64,000 bases of DNA from Caulobacter segnis (GTDB taxonomy: Bacteria > Pseudomonadota > Alphaproteobacteria > Caulobacterales > Caulobacteraceae), in the NCBI RefSeq assembly GCF_023935105.1, contig NZ_CP096040.1:434001-498000 (forward strand). The letters are read 5' to 3'. This document shows positions 8,599 through 17,683 of this stretch, in pieces (position 1 is the stretch's first letter; every line of letters begins with the position of its first letter). Made by a program: the position numbers and the translations under genes. The notes under the pieces are model-generated. The model saw only the letters and a program-made list of their open reading frames with translations. It was not told the DNA's origin and did no database searches.

Positions 8599-9132
8599 TT
8601 AGGCCAGGGCCGACTTCAGCTCGGCGGCCGAGGCCGCCTTGCCGGTCAGCTTCTCGACGATCGCGCCGGCCGTCTCTTGAGCGACCACGCGGACCTGGCT
8701 CATGGCCGCGTCGCGGGCGGCCTGGATCGAAGCTTCGGCCGTGGCCAGCTTCTCGGCCAGGACGGCCTCTTCCTTGGCCTGGCGCTCGGCGGCTTCGGCC
8801 GAAGCCTTGGCCTTGGCGTCAGCGGCCGTCTTCTGGGCCTTGGCGCGAGCCTCGGCGACCTCGGCCGCGGCGGCGCGAGCCTGGGCCTCCGCCTCGTCCT
8901 TCATGCGACGGGCGTCGGCGATGTCGCCGGCGATCTTGCCGCCACGCTCGTCGATCGCGCCGCTGACGCGGGGCAGAAGCACCTTCGACAGCACGACGTA
9001 GAGGAAGGCGAAGATGAGCAGCAGCCAAACGATCTGACCCGCCCAGTGCTCGAACTGCAGCTGCGGAAGGCCGCCGCTTTCGTGCTTGGGGGCTTCAGTC
9101 GTCTCGACCGTGCCGTGATGTTCCGTCGCCAT
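8599..9132 (-). CDS. ATP synthase Fo subunit b' (second b-type stalk subunit)
   Basis: This 177-residue subunit has a variable N-terminus rich in His and Glu, a membrane helix (QIVWLLLIFAFLYVVLSKVLL), the PRVSGAIDERGGKIAGDI segment typical of b', and a long coiled coil. It would pair with subunit b in the peripheral stalk that holds F1 still. It lies 126 bp after atpE, an unusually wide gap for this operon. That gap contains two strong hairpins, which may lower its expression relative to the c subunit. Confidence 0.93.
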   Translation of the reverse strand: MATEHHGTVETTEAPKHESGGLPQLQFEHWAGQIVWLLLIFAFLYVVLSKVLLPRVSGAIDERGGKIAGDIADARRMKDEAEAQARAAAAEVAEARAKAQKTAADAKAKASAEAAERQAKEEAVLAEKLATAEASIQAARDAAMSQVRVVAQETAGAIVEKLTGKAASAAELKSALA

Positions 9133-9156
9133 GGGCGAGGGCGCCTCTCAGCTAGT

Positions 9157-9199
9157 GCGCTTGGAGCGGGCCGGGATCCGGCCCGGCTCCAGGAAGCGC
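9157..9199 (-). other. Second intercistronic hairpin between atpE and the b' gene
   Basis: GGGCCGG (9168-9174) and CCGGCCC (9178-9184) close a 3-base loop. The stem continues outward with GGAGC facing GGCTCC and GCGCTT facing AAGCGC, with small bulges. It lies 25 bp upstream of the b' start codon on the minus-strand mRNA. With the terminator-like hairpin just before it, it makes a structured block that could limit read-through or protect the atpE 3' end. Confidence 0.7.
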
Positions 9200-9200
9200 G

Positions 9201-9250
9201 AGAAAACAAAAGCATGGAGCGCGTCGCTTCCGATGAAGCGCCGCGCTCCA
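9201..9250 (-). terminator. Terminator-like hairpin immediately after atpE
   Basis: On the minus strand a stem of TGGAGCGCG paired with CGCGCTCCA (9242-9250 with 9215-9223) continues, past a 2x2 mismatch, into GCTTC/GAAGC with a 4-base loop. The U-rich stretch GCTTTTGTTTTCT follows at once (9201-9213). It begins 9 bp after the atpE stop. This is a convincing intrinsic terminator inside the operon, expected to be partial because b' and b lie downstream. Confidence 0.75.
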
Positions 9251-9258
9251 GGGTCGGA

Positions 9259-9483
9259 TTACGAGAACAGGATCAGGAAGGCGATGACCAGGGCGAAGAT
9301 GCCCAGGGCTTCCGTCAGAGCCATGCCCAGGAACAGCATCGGGCGCTCTTGAGCGGCGGCCGTCGGGTTGCGCAGGGCGCCTTGGAAGTAGTTGCCGAAC
9401 ATCACGCCCAGGCCCACGCCCGCGCCGATCATGCCGAGCATGGCCAGACCAGCGCCGATGTACTTAGCAGCAGCAGCGTCCAT
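9259..9483 (-). CDS. atpE: ATP synthase Fo subunit c
   Basis: This 74-residue two-helix subunit forms the proton-driven c-ring. Helix 1 carries the glycine-rich GAGVGLGVMFGNYF, then come the polar loop with RNP and helix 2 with the ion-binding Glu58 in ALTEALGIFALVIAF. It lies between atpB (48 bp upstream) and the b' gene. The ring needs many copies per enzyme. A terminator-like hairpin directly after the gene could raise the atpE transcript relative to the downstream genes. Confidence 0.97.
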   Translation of the reverse strand: MDAAAAKYIGAGLAMLGMIGAGVGLGVMFGNYFQGALRNPTAAAQERPMLFLGMALTEALGIFALVIAFLILFS

Positions 9484-9530
9484 GATAGAGACTCCTTGAA
9501 GAGGGTATTGGTTGAAAGACTAAAGGTTGA

Positions 9531-10292
9531 TCAGTGGCTGTCGAGGTGCACGACGTCGTTGATGTAGACGCATGCGAGCACCGCGAACACGAAGGCCTGC
9601 AGGAAGGCCACCATGAACTCGAGGGCCGTCAGAGCGACGACCGAGGTCAGGGCCAGGGCCGAACCGGCCCAGCCCAGCACGCCGAGACCGCCCAGGGCGA
9701 TCACGAAGCCGGCGAAGATCTTCAGCACGACGTGGCCGCCCAGCATGTTGCCGAACAGACGAAGGCCCAGGGTGATCGGACGGATCAGGAACGACAGGAT
9801 CTCGATCGGCACCAGCAGGAAGTACAGCGGCCACGGCACGCCCGACGGGGCGAACAGCTTGAAGAACTTGAGGCCGTTCTTGGCGAAGCCGACGGCGACC
9901 ACGGTCAGGATGACCATCAGGCCCAGCGTCAGGGTCACGGCCAGCTGCGACGTGGCGGTGAACACCAGGAACATGCCCTGGAGGTTCATGAACAGCACGA
10001 AGGCGAACAGGGTGAAGATGAACGGCAGGAACTTCTTGCCGTCATGGCCGATGATCGACTCCGCGAGTCCATCGACTAGTCCGTAGAGCATCTCGCCCAC
10101 CGCCTGCAGGCGGCCCGGAATGACGGCCTTGCGCGCGGCCAGGCTGTAGAACGTGATGACCAGCAGCGCCGCCAGCAGCATCGCGAACACCGAGTTCGTG
10201 ATCGACAGGTCGATAGCGCCGAGGCCGGGAACGGTCACGGTGGGCAGTTCCACGATCTTCTGGATCTGGAACTGGTGCATCGGATCGGCCAT
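9531..10292 (-). CDS. atpB: ATP synthase Fo subunit a
   Basis: This 253-residue membrane protein forms the proton half-channels against the c-ring. It is strongly hydrophobic with several transmembrane helices. It contains the conserved LGLRLFGNMLGGHVV segment, whose Arg faces the c-subunit Glu, and the C-terminal FVFAVLACVYINDV. The start MADPMHQFQIQKIVEL at 10292 lies 5 bp after atpI. It is the second gene of the minus-strand Fo operon. Confidence 0.97.
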   Translation of the reverse strand: MADPMHQFQIQKIVELPTVTVPGLGAIDLSITNSVFAMLLAALLVITFYSLAARKAVIPGRLQAVGEMLYGLVDGLAESIIGHDGKKFLPFIFTLFAFVLFMNLQGMFLVFTATSQLAVTLTLGLMVILTVVAVGFAKNGLKFFKLFAPSGVPWPLYFLLVPIEILSFLIRPITLGLRLFGNMLGGHVVLKIFAGFVIALGGLGVLGWAGSALALTSVVALTALEFMVAFLQAFVFAVLACVYINDVVHLDSH

Positions 10293-10297
10293 CGGCC

Positions 10298-10678
10298 CTA
10301 GTCTCTCTTCTGCTTGGGGACGGTTGGCCCGTCTCCCATGTGTCCGTCGGCATTCCCCTGCGGGGACGGCGCCGACGCCTGCGCGCTCAGTTTCATCGCC
10401 TTGCGGACGATGGAGAAAATCGCGAACCCGAGACCGATCAGCAGACCGCCGACCATGCCCCAGGGGCTCGTGTGGACGTAATGGTCGAGCAGCCAGCCGA
10501 AGCCGAGACCCACCAGTACGCCCCCGATCAGGTCCGCCAGGAGGCGGTAGCCGTCCTGGTTGGCCTTCTCGGACTCCGCCTTGGCGGGTTTCTCAGCCGC
10601 CTTCTTCGCCTCAAATGCGTCGAGCCGAGCGTCGAGGCTTCGCAGAGCCTTGTCGTTCGGTTCGTCGGCCTTGGGCAT
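10298..10678 (-). CDS. atpI: ATP synthase accessory protein AtpI
   Basis: This 126-residue protein has a charged N-terminus (LDARLDAFEAKKAAEKP) and two membrane helices. The first includes LIGGVLVGLGFGWLLDHY and the second MVGGLLIGLGFAIFSIVRKAM, the AtpI/F0F1-ATPase gene-1 pattern. AtpI assists assembly of the c-ring in other bacteria. It is the first gene of the operon and is preceded by a good promoter candidate at 10755-10781. Confidence 0.92.
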   Translation of the reverse strand: MPKADEPNDKALRSLDARLDAFEAKKAAEKPAKAESEKANQDGYRLLADLIGGVLVGLGFGWLLDHYVHTSPWGMVGGLLIGLGFAIFSIVRKAMKLSAQASAPSPQGNADGHMGDGPTVPKQKRD

Positions 10679-11036
10679 GGGAAGCGGCAGGTCCGAAAAC
10701 GCCGCGGACGCGCCAAAACAAGGCGCTTTTCCGGCCGGCTTGATCGGCGCGGAACCTATAGACGTCGCCGCAGTGCGTCAAGGTGACCGCATCGCGCGTC
10801 AAGTGGCCGGAATACTTAAGGATTTCGCCATCGGCTTCGTGGAGGGGCAAAACCATCCCCAATCCGGACGAATTAACCGACGGCCGGGGTCTATCGAAAC
10901 CGTCGAACGCTTCCTATCTGGAGCGTGCTCTCTCGGCATCACCCCCACTAGGCAAGGGGCGATGGGCCTGATGACGCATTGATTTTTGCGTCGATCTGGG
11001 GTTAAGAGCCGCCGCCTCCAAACAATACGAAGATTC
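10679..11036. other. 358-bp divergent intergenic region, atpI / DUF6481 gene
   Basis: This is the longest non-coding stretch without a structured RNA. It holds the atp promoter candidate (minus strand) and a 14-15-bp direct repeat, GCGTCAAGGTGACCG at 10775-10789 and GCGTCAAGTGGCCG at 10796-10809, spaced 21 bp. A small hairpin GACGCA/TGCGTC lies near 10973-10993. No conserved protein is visible in any frame. Confidence 0.6.
10755..10781 (-). promoter_or_regulatory. Probable promoter of the atpI-B-E-F'-F operon
   Basis: On the minus strand TTGACG (10781-10776) is followed after 15 bp by TATAGG (10760-10755). This fits the Caulobacter housekeeping promoter pattern (TTGACG with a short spacer). 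It is 77 bp before the atpI start codon. A second TTGACG lies exactly 21 bp upstream (10802-10797) as part of a direct repeat, so a regulator or a second polymerase could bind the same face of the helix. Confidence 0.55.
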
Positions 11037-11426
11037 ATGTCGCACCTGAAGAACACCGGATTCGCCGATCGTATCTCCTCCCAGCAGGAGGCCAAGAAGG
11101 CCATGCTGGCCAAGTTCAAGGCCAAGCCGACCGTCCAGGACCCCGATTTCGACAAGCGCGAAGAGCAACGCGCCGCCGAACTCGAAGCCGTCCGCGCCGC
11201 CCGCGCCGAAGCCAAGGAAAAGGCCCGCCTCGAAGCCGTGGCCCGCCAGGAAGCGATCCTCGCGGTCAAGCGCGCCGAGCGCAAGGAACGTAAGACCCAG
11301 GAAGCCGCCGAGATGCGGGTTCGCAAGGAAGAGAAGGCCAAGGAGCGCGACGAACTGCGCGCCCTGGGCAAGACGACCAACAGCAAGCAGTCCCGCGCCC
11401 AACAATGGGGCCACCTGCTGGGCTAA
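11037..11426 (+). CDS. DUF6481 family charged coiled-coil protein
   Basis: This 129-residue protein is almost wholly charged (Lys, Arg, Glu, Ala), with a predicted long helix across residues 30-115. The N-terminal segment GFADRISSQQEAKKAMLAKFKAKP and the end SRAQQWGHLLG match the alphaproteobacterial DUF6481 family, which has no known function. ATG 11037 starts the conserved part; an upstream in-frame start at 10986 would add unconserved residues. It is monocistronic with a strong terminator. Confidence 0.8.
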   Translation: MSHLKNTGFADRISSQQEAKKAMLAKFKAKPTVQDPDFDKREEQRAAELEAVRAARAEAKEKARLEAVARQEAILAVKRAERKERKTQEAAEMRVRKEEKAKERDELRALGKTTNSKQSRAQQWGHLLG

Positions 11427-11434
11427 AGACCAAG

Positions 11435-11459
11435 AGGGGTCCTTCGGGGCCCCTTTTTC
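11435..11459 (+). terminator. Rho-independent terminator after DUF6481 gene
   Basis: AGGGGTCC (11435-11442) and GGGCCCCT (11447-11454) form an 8-bp stem with one G-U pair and a stable TTCG tetraloop. A TTTTT run follows directly. It is 8 bp after the stop codon. Confidence 0.92.
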
Positions 11460-11513
11460 TTTGCCGGTCGTCTTTTCTTTGCAAGCGCCGTCGAACGGGA
11501 CCATGAGCCGCTG

Positions 11514-12293
11514 ATGGTTCACCTGGACGTTCTCGCCAGCCTGTTCGTGGTCGCCGCCCTCGCGGGCGCGCTCGACGCCATCGCCGGCGGCGGCGGACTC
11601 GTGACCCTGCCCGCCCTGCTGCTGGCCGGCCTGTCACCGGTCCAGGCCCTGGGCACCAACAAGCTGCAAGGCGCGATCAGCGCCATCTCCTCGACCAGCG
11701 CCTTCGCCCGGCGCGGCCTGATCGACTGGAAGACCGCCCTGCCGGTCGCCGTCGGGGCCGCCGTCGCGGGCTTGTGCGGCGCGCTCTGCGCCAGCCTGCT
11801 GTCGCCGCAGCTGCTTCGGGCGATCGTGCCCGTGCTGCTGATCGCCATCGCCCTCTATTTCGGCTTTTCGCGCGCCCTCAAGACCGAGGACGTCGCCCCG
11901 CGCATGGCGTTGATCCCGTTCGCCTGTTTCGTCGCGCCGCTGGTCGGCTTCTACGACGGGATCTTCGGGCCGGGGGCGGGGGCGTTCTACATGGTCGCGA
12001 TCGTCACCCTGCTGGGCTACGGCGTGCTGAAGGCGACCGCCCACACCAAGTTGGCCAACGCCGCCAGCAATCTGGGCAGCCTGGCCCTGTTCATCCTCAA
12101 GGGCGCGGTCGTCTGGCCGATGGGCCTGGCCATGGCCGCCGGCGCCTTCATCGGCGCCCAGGTGGGCTCGCGCCTGGCGATGCGCTTCGGGCCCAAGCTG
12201 ATCCGGCCGCTGCTGGTGGTGATCTCGTGCGCCATGGCTATCAAGCTGCTGGCCGACCCAGCCAATCCCATCCGGCAGGCGATCGGATTCTAG
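11514..12293 (+). CDS. TSUP family (TauE/SafE) anion exporter/transporter
   Basis: This 259-residue protein has about eight membrane helices and the TauE/SafE (DUF81) signature. The N-terminal repeat has LDAIAGGGGLVTLPALLLAGLSP, followed by GTNKLQG. The second repeat has GFYDGIFGPGAGAFYM and HTKLANAASNLGSL. Members move sulfite, sulfoacetate or related organic anions across the inner membrane; the substrate here cannot be told. The stop abuts the convergent smc stop with no spacer. Confidence 0.9.
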   Translation: MVHLDVLASLFVVAALAGALDAIAGGGGLVTLPALLLAGLSPVQALGTNKLQGAISAISSTSAFARRGLIDWKTALPVAVGAAVAGLCGALCASLLSPQLLRAIVPVLLIAIALYFGFSRALKTEDVAPRMALIPFACFVAPLVGFYDGIFGPGAGAFYMVAIVTLLGYGVLKATAHTKLANAASNLGSLALFILKGAVVWPMGLAMAAGAFIGAQVGSRLAMRFGPKLIRPLLVVISCAMAIKLLADPANPIRQAIGF

Positions 12294-15200
12294 TTACGCC
12301 GCGACCAGCTTCTCGGCGGTCGACAGGTCGACGCTGACCAGCTGGCTGACGCCGCGCTCGGCCATGGTCACCCCGAACAGGCGGTCCATCCGGCTCATGG
12401 TCACCGGGTTGTGGGTGATGGCGATGAAGCGGGTCTGGGTGCGGCGGCGCATTTCGTCCAGCATGTTGCAGTAGCGGTCGACATTGGCGTCATCCAGGGG
12501 CGCGTCGACTTCGTCCAGCACGCAGATCGGGGCCGGATTGGCCAGGAAGACGCCGAAGATCAGGGCGCTGGCGGTCAGGGCCTGCTCGCCGCCGCTCATC
12601 AGGCTCATGCTGGCCATGCGCTTGCCCGGCGGGCAGGCGAAGATCTCCAGGCCCGCCTCCAGCGGGTCCTCGCTCTCGATCAGCTTCAGCTCAGCCTGGC
12701 CGCCGCCGAACAGGGCCTGGAACAGGGTCTGGAAGTTGGCGTTGATCACGTCGAAGGCGGCCAGCAGGCGCTCGCGCCCCTCGGCGTTCAGCTCCTCGAT
12801 GCCGGCCCGCAGCTTGGTCACCGCGCCCGACAGGTCGGCGCGCTCGGTGCGCATGATCTCCAGGCGGCCGGCGTATTCCTGGGCCTCTTCCTCGGCGCGC
12901 AGGTTCACCGGGCCGATGGCGTCGCGCTCGCGTTCCAGGGCGAACAGGTGGGCCTCGACCCCGGCGGCGTCCTTCGGGACGGCCACGGCCTCGCCGGCGA
13001 CATGGCGGCCCAGCTCCTCGGGCTCCATGCGGGCCTGCTCGCGGATGGCCGAGGCGACCTCGGCGAAACGCTGACGGGCCCCGTCCAGGTGGGCGACCAG
13101 GGCCGCGCGCTTCTCGCGGGCCTCGCCGGCGGCCTGCTCGGCCGCGCGGGCGGCCCGGTCGGCGTTGAGGCGGGTGGTCTCGGCCGTCTCCAGGGCGTCG
13201 CTGGCCTTGGACCTGCGCGCCTCGGCGGCGGCGAACTCGTCCAGCAGGACGACCAGCTTCTCCCGCAAGGCGGCCGGCGCCTCGCGGGCGGCCTCCAGGG
13301 CGGCGGCGGCCTTCACGCGGTCGCCGTCCAGGGACTCGGTGCGCTTGCTGGCGGTCTCGGCGCGCCTGGCCCAGTCGCCGCGATCGCGGTCCAGGCTCTC
13401 CAGCCGGCGTTGGCGACCGGCGCGCTCGCGGGTCTCGACGTCGAGCGCGGTGCGCGCGGCGCTGGCGGCCTCGCGAGCTTGGGCCGAGGCCTGTCTGGCC
13501 TGCGCCAGCTGGGGCTGCAGGTCGCCCGAGGTCTGGGCGGCGGCGTGGGCTTCGCGCGCGACGGTCAAGGCTTCGTCGGCTTCGGCCTTCTCGGCCTCGA
13601 AGCGGGCGATGGTGTCGTCCAGCGACTGGGCCCGCGCGGCGCGCAGAGCCTGCTCGCGCTCATGTTTGGCCACCTGCTCGCGGGCCCCGTTCAACAAGCG
13701 CTCGGCGTCGGGCGGGCCGCGCCGCTTGTCGCGCAGCAGCTCCTCGACGGCGCGCATGCGGTCGGCGGCGGTCTTCAGGGCGGCGGCCGTGGCCTCGGCG
13801 CGCGGAGCCATGACGTCGATCTCGGCCTCGACCTCGGCCAGGCGGGTGCGCTGCTCCAGCCGCACCGCGGCGGGCTTGGGCGCGTCGGCGCGGGCCACGA
13901 AGCCGTCCCAGCGCCACAGGTCGCCTTCCTTGGAGACCAGCCGCATGCCGGGCTTCAGCGTCGCTTGCAGCCGATCGCCGTCGGCGCGGGCCACGACGGC
14001 GACGTGCGAGAGGCGGGCCGCCAGGGCCGGCGGGGCCTTGACCAGCGGCGCCAGCGGCTGGGCCCCGTCCGGCCAGGCGGGCGCCGGCGCCTCGGCTCCG
14101 CCCCAGTAGGAGGGCGCCTTGGCGTCCAGGGCCGCGTCCAGGTCGTCGCCCAGCGCCGCCGCAAGGGCCGCGCCATAGCCCTTGTCGGGCGCCACGCTGT
14201 CCAGGGCCGGGGCGTGGCCGCTCTTGGTGCGCGGCGCGGTCAGCTGGGCCAAGCCGCGGGCCTCGGTGCGCAGGCGGCCCAGCTGGTCTTCGACATTGCG
14301 GGCCAGCTGGCGGGCCTGGGCCTCCTGTTCGGCGGCCTTCACGCGCTCGTTCTCGGCTTCCTCCAGCGCCGCGCGGGCTGCGGCCAGGGCGGTCTCGGCG
14401 TTGGCGAAGCGCTGGCGGGCGTCGGCGGCGGCCGGGTCGATCTCCGGACCGACGGCGGCCCGCTCGGCCTTGGCCTGGTCGAGGGCGCGGTTGGTGCGGT
14501 TGGCGCGGGCCTCGGCTTCCGAGAGCCGGGCGGCGGCGGCGCGGAACTGGGCCTCCTCGGCGGCGACGCGGGCGGCCAGCTGCTCGACCTCCGTCTCGGC
14601 GGCGGCGCGGGCGGCCTCGGCGGTCTTGGCGGCAGCTTCCAGCTCGGGACCCCGTTCCGGCGCGGCGGCGACCAGGGCGCGGACCTCCGTCAGTTCAGCG
14701 TCGATGCGCGAGAGCGCGGCGGCGGCGTCGTCCTTGGTCTGCTGCTCGCGGGCCCGGTCGTCGTCGATGCGGGACAGGTCGGTCTTCAGCCGCTCGAACT
14801 CGGCGGCGGCCGCCTCGGCCTCGCGCTCGGCGCGGTCCTTCTGGATGGCCAGCTGGCCCAGGATCGCCTGGGCGATCGTCGCCTCTTCTCGCAGCGGCGG
14901 CATGGCGGCCTCTGCCTCGGTGATCGCCACCTGGGCGGCGGCGCTGGCGCGGGCGGTGTCCTCGACCAGGCGCGCGGCCTCGGTGGCCTCGCGCTGGGTG
15001 CGCTCCAGGGTGTCGCGCGCCTCGGTCCAGCGGGTGTAGAGCACGGCCCCCTGCACGGCGCGGATCTCGGAGGACAGGCGCTTGTACTTCTCGGCCTGGC
15101 GGGCCTCGCGGCGCAGGCGGTTCAGAGCCGTCTCCAGCTCGCGCGCCACGTCCTCCAGGCGCGAGAGATTGGCCTCGGCGGCGCGCAGGCGCAGCTCGGC

Positions 15201-15737
15201 CTCATGGCGGCGGGTGTGCAGGCCCGAGACCCCGGCGGCTTCTTCCAGGATGCGGCGGCGGTTCTGCGGCTTGGCGCCGATCAGCTCGCTGATCTGGCCC
15301 TGGCGGACCAGGGCCGGCGAGTTGGCCCCGGTCGAGGCGTCGGCGAACAGCAGCTGGACGTCGCGGGCCCGCACCTCGCGGCCGTTGATCTTGTAGGTCG
15401 AGCCGGCCCCGCGATCGATGCGGCGCACGACCTCCAGCACCGGGTCGTCGTTGAACTGGGCCGGGGCCGTGCGGTCGGCGTTGTCGATGGTCAGGGCGAC
15501 GTCGGCGTGGTTACGCGGCGGCCTTGCCCCGCTGCCGGCGAAGATGACGTCGTCCATGCCGCCAGCCCGCATGGCCTTGGCCGAGTTGGCGCCCATCACC
15601 CAGCGCAGGGCTTCCAGGAGGTTCGACTTGCCGCAGCCGTTCGGACCGACGATGCCGGTCAGCCCCGGCTCGATCCGGAACTCGGTCGGCTCGACGAAGG
15701 ACTTGAAGCCCGAGAGGCGGAGGCGCTGGAACTGCAC
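12294..15737 (-). CDS. smc: Chromosome segregation/condensin protein SMC
   Basis: This 1147-residue SMC organises and aligns the chromosome arms with ScpA/ScpB. The Walker A motif GPNGCGKSN lies at residues 31-39. It is followed by long coiled coils, a glycine-containing hinge near residues 480-620, the signature [14 protein letters not shown] and the Walker [17 protein letters not shown] near the C-terminus. GTG 15737 is chosen because [14 protein letters not shown] is the family start; the frame is open 132 bp further but that part is unlike SMC. A GAGGGG site precedes it. It lies 22 bp after a dsbA gene, so it is probably co-transcribed. Confidence 0.96.
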   Translation of the reverse strand: MQFQRLRLSGFKSFVEPTEFRIEPGLTGIVGPNGCGKSNLLEALRWVMGANSAKAMRAGGMDDVIFAGSGARPPRNHADVALTIDNADRTAPAQFNDDPVLEVVRRIDRGAGSTYKINGREVRARDVQLLFADASTGANSPALVRQGQISELIGAKPQNRRRILEEAAGVSGLHTRRHEAELRLRAAEANLSRLEDVARELETALNRLRREARQAEKYKRLSSEIRAVQGAVLYTRWTEARDTLERTQREATEAARLVEDTARASAAAQVAITEAEAAMPPLREEATIAQAILGQLAIQKDRAEREAEAAAAEFERLKTDLSRIDDDRAREQQTKDDAAAALSRIDAELTEVRALVAAAPERGPELEAAAKTAEAARAAAETEVEQLAARVAAEEAQFRAAAARLSEAEARANRTNRALDQAKAERAAVGPEIDPAAADARQRFANAETALAAARAALEEAENERVKAAEQEAQARQLARNVEDQLGRLRTEARGLAQLTAPRTKSGHAPALDSVAPDKGYGAALAAALGDDLDAALDAKAPSYWGGAEAPAPAWPDGAQPLAPLVKAPPALAARLSHVAVVARADGDRLQATLKPGMRLVSKEGDLWRWDGFVARADAPKPAAVRLEQRTRLAEVEAEIDVMAPRAEATAAALKTAADRMRAVEELLRDKRRGPPDAERLLNGAREQVAKHEREQALRAARAQSLDDTIARFEAEKAEADEALTVAREAHAAAQTSGDLQPQLAQARQASAQAREAASAARTALDVETRERAGRQRRLESLDRDRGDWARRAETASKRTESLDGDRVKAAAALEAAREAPAALREKLVVLLDEFAAAEARRSKASDALETAETTRLNADRAARAAEQAAGEAREKRAALVAHLDGARQRFAEVASAIREQARMEPEELGRHVAGEAVAVPKDAAGVEAHLFALERERDAIGPVNLRAEEEAQEYAGRLEIMRTERADLSGAVTKLRAGIEELNAEGRERLLAAFDVINANFQTLFQALFGGGQAELKLIESEDPLEAGLEIFACPPGKRMASMSLMSGGEQALTASALIFGVFLANPAPICVLDEVDAPLDDANVDRYCNMLDEMRRRTQTRFIAITHNPVTMSRMDRLFGVTMAERGVSQLVSVDLSTAEKLVAA

Positions 15738-15759
15738 GGAGGCGGTCCCCTCTGGTCCC

Positions 15760-16364
15760 TTAGCCCTTCGCCGCGGTGGCGAAGGCCTTGGACAGGGCGG
15801 CGAAGCCGATGTCGCCCACGATGGGCGCGCCGTTGACGTAGAAGGTCGGCGTGCTCTCGACGCCGTCATCGATGGCCTTGGCGTTGCGTTCGTTCACCGC
15901 CTTCAGGGCGGCGGCGTCGCTCATGGTCGCCTTGAACTGCTCGTCGGTCAGGCCGTACTGCTTGCCGATCGCCGCCAGCCCTTCGTACAGCTGCTCGGTG
16001 CGATAGATGTCCGCCTGCTTCTGGAAGACGGTGGTCAGGACCTCGAAGTACTTGCCAGGAATGCGGCGCGACAGGATGAAGCCCGCTGCGGCGAAGGCCT
16101 CCGGCGGGGTCAGGAATTCGCGGAAGACGAGGCGCACCTTGCCGGTGTCGATGAAGGTCTTGCGAACCTGCGGCAGCTCGGTCGTCCACCAGTGGGCGCA
16201 GTGCGGACAGCTGGCCGAGGCGTAGACCACCAGCTGGACCGGCGCCTTGGGCGAGCCCATCAGCATCTCGCCGGGGACGGGCGGCAGGGCGCGGCGCGCG
16301 CCACCGTGGCGCTGGCTGTTAAGGCCAGGCCGGAAACGATCAGCGCGCGCCGGTCCAGGGTCAT
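15760..16364 (-). pseudogene. DsbA-family periplasmic thioredoxin-fold protein, frame broken in the signal region
   Basis: ATG 16364 overlaps the upstream gene's stop (TAATG) and encodes a good signal peptide, MTLDRRALIVSGLALTASAT followed by VARAA. The frame then stops after 34 residues. The rest of the protein, LPPVPGEMLMGSPKAPVQLV onward with the redox motif CPHC and the cis-Pro segment [10 protein letters not shown], is in another frame. One added G in the plus-strand GGG at 16287-16289 restores a continuous 201-residue periplasmic oxidoreductase. As written, only a cytoplasmic form from ATG 16266 could be made. I favour an assembly error. Confidence 0.85.
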
Positions 16365-16978
16365 TACTTCGAGGCTTCCGCGATGGCGGCGTCCAGCTGG
16401 GCCAGGGTGGCTTCGCCGCCCTCCTCGCCGCCGACCTTCTTGCCGTTGACGATGAAGGTGGGCGTGCCCTGGATCTTGTCGGCCTTCATCTGGTTTTCGA
16501 TGCGCTGGGCCGACTTGGCGGCGTTCTCGTCGCTCAGGCAGCTGTTGAACTGATCCTCGCTCATGCCGGCCGAGCGGGCGATGATCAGCAGTTCGCCGCG
16601 GATGTCGCCGGTCTGGAAGATGTTGGTCTGGGCCTTGTAGAGGGCGTCCGTCACCTGGAAGTACTTATCCTTGCCGGCGCAGCGGGCCAGCATGGCGCCG
16701 GCGTTGGCCAGGGTCGGCTCGCCGGTCAGGGCCTCGCGGGCGACGTAGTTGATCTTGCCGGTGTCGATGTACTTGGCCTTGAAGGCCGGGAAGACTTCGG
16801 CGTTCCATTTGGCGCAGTGCGGGCAGGCGACCGAGGCGTATTCGACCACCGTCACCTTGGCGTTCGGGTTGCCCAGGCTCATGTCCTCGGCGGTGACCTT
16901 TGTCCCCTTGGGGCCGCAGGCGGCGAGGCTGGCCGCGAGGGCGGCGACGAGGGTGATGCGGGTGATCAGCGAACGCAT
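16364..16978 (-). CDS. DsbA-family thiol oxidoreductase, lipoprotein-type
   Basis: This 204-residue thioredoxin-fold protein with active site CPHC (in YASVACPHCAKW) and the cis-Pro loop GTPTFIVNG belongs to the DsbA-like family. The N-terminus MRSLITRITLVAALAASLAA followed by C at residue 21 is a lipobox signal (LAAC), so it is probably anchored in the envelope. It is the first gene of a dsbA-dsbA-smc minus-strand operon. The next dsbA starts inside its stop codon. Confidence 0.92.
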   Translation of the reverse strand: MRSLITRITLVAALAASLAACGPKGTKVTAEDMSLGNPNAKVTVVEYASVACPHCAKWNAEVFPAFKAKYIDTGKINYVAREALTGEPTLANAGAMLARCAGKDKYFQVTDALYKAQTNIFQTGDIRGELLIIARSAGMSEDQFNSCLSDENAAKSAQRIENQMKADKIQGTPTFIVNGKKVGGEEGGEATLAQLDAAIAEASK

Positions 16979-17093
16979 GAATTGGCCCTTCGGCGGTCGA
17001 TTGAGAAGTTAAGCCCGATTCTCGCTAGCGAGCGAAAAAGGCGCGACGTTGACGGGTCTCAAGAGCTTGACTGGACGCAGGTTGTCAACCGGC

Positions 17094-17636
17094 TCAGCGC
17101 TGGGACCGCAGCACCCCGCGACCCAGCTTCAGCAGCGCCTGTTTCAGCGCGCCATCGGGCTGTTCGGCCAGGCTGTCGGCGAGTTGCTTTTCCTGCGCCG
17201 CGTCCAGCGGCGGCTTGCGGCGCGGACGTTGCTGGACCGGCGCGGCGGCGGCCTTCACAGGGCCCTGGACGATGCGCAGGCGGGTGACCACGCCCTTGCC
17301 CAGCAGCATGTCCAGCCGGGCGGTGATCTGCGGGGCCTGGTGCTGGATCAGCGAGGCGACCGGACCGTCGACGCGCAGCTCCAGCGCGCCGCCCTCGCCG
17401 TTGCGGCCCTTGATGATGCGGACGGGCTCGGTTCGACGCGCCAGCGTGTCGCCGACGATCTCGCGCCAGCGGGCCTGCAGGACGGCGGGACCTTGGCCGA
17501 AGCGGGTCTCCAGCTCCCTCAGCAGCGGCGCCAGGTTCTTGCCGGCGGGCGGCGGCGCGCGGAACTGGGGCTTCGTGCGCTTGCTCCGCAGGATCGCGAG
17601 GGCTTCTTCCGGCGTGGGCAGGGGGCGGCGGACCAT
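17094..17636 (-). CDS. DUF721 (DciA-like) protein
   Basis: This 180-residue protein has a DUF721 core (about residues 40-125), including LQARWREIVGDTLARRTEPV, a beta segment LELRVDGPVASLIQHQAPQI and a KGVVTRLRIVQGP segment. DUF721 includes DciA, the helicase operator that assists DnaB loading in bacteria lacking DnaC. The C-terminal 55 residues are basic and proline-rich, then helical. It is divergent from mutY, with 47 bp between starts. The family is clear; the DciA role is inferred from homology class. Confidence 0.85.
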   Translation of the reverse strand: MVRRPLPTPEEALAILRSKRTKPQFRAPPPAGKNLAPLLRELETRFGQGPAVLQARWREIVGDTLARRTEPVRIIKGRNGEGGALELRVDGPVASLIQHQAPQITARLDMLLGKGVVTRLRIVQGPVKAAAAPVQQRPRRKPPLDAAQEKQLADSLAEQPDGALKQALLKLGRGVLRSQR

Positions 17637-17683
17637 GTTTCCAGGCTAGCACGAGGCCCGGCCTTCGCGGTAGGCGAGGGAAG

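Noticed and set aside
12411..15836. Very long plus-strand open frame opposite smc
   Set aside because: It is the reverse-strand shadow of the G/C-ending codons of smc; its product is Gly/Leu/Ala/Gln filler with no domain, while smc has full Walker and signature motifs.
15738..15869. Upstream extension of smc
   Set aside because: The extra 44 codons are Pro/Arg/Ser-rich, unlike SMC, and overlap the dsbA 3' end. GTG 15737 gives the family N-terminus and length.
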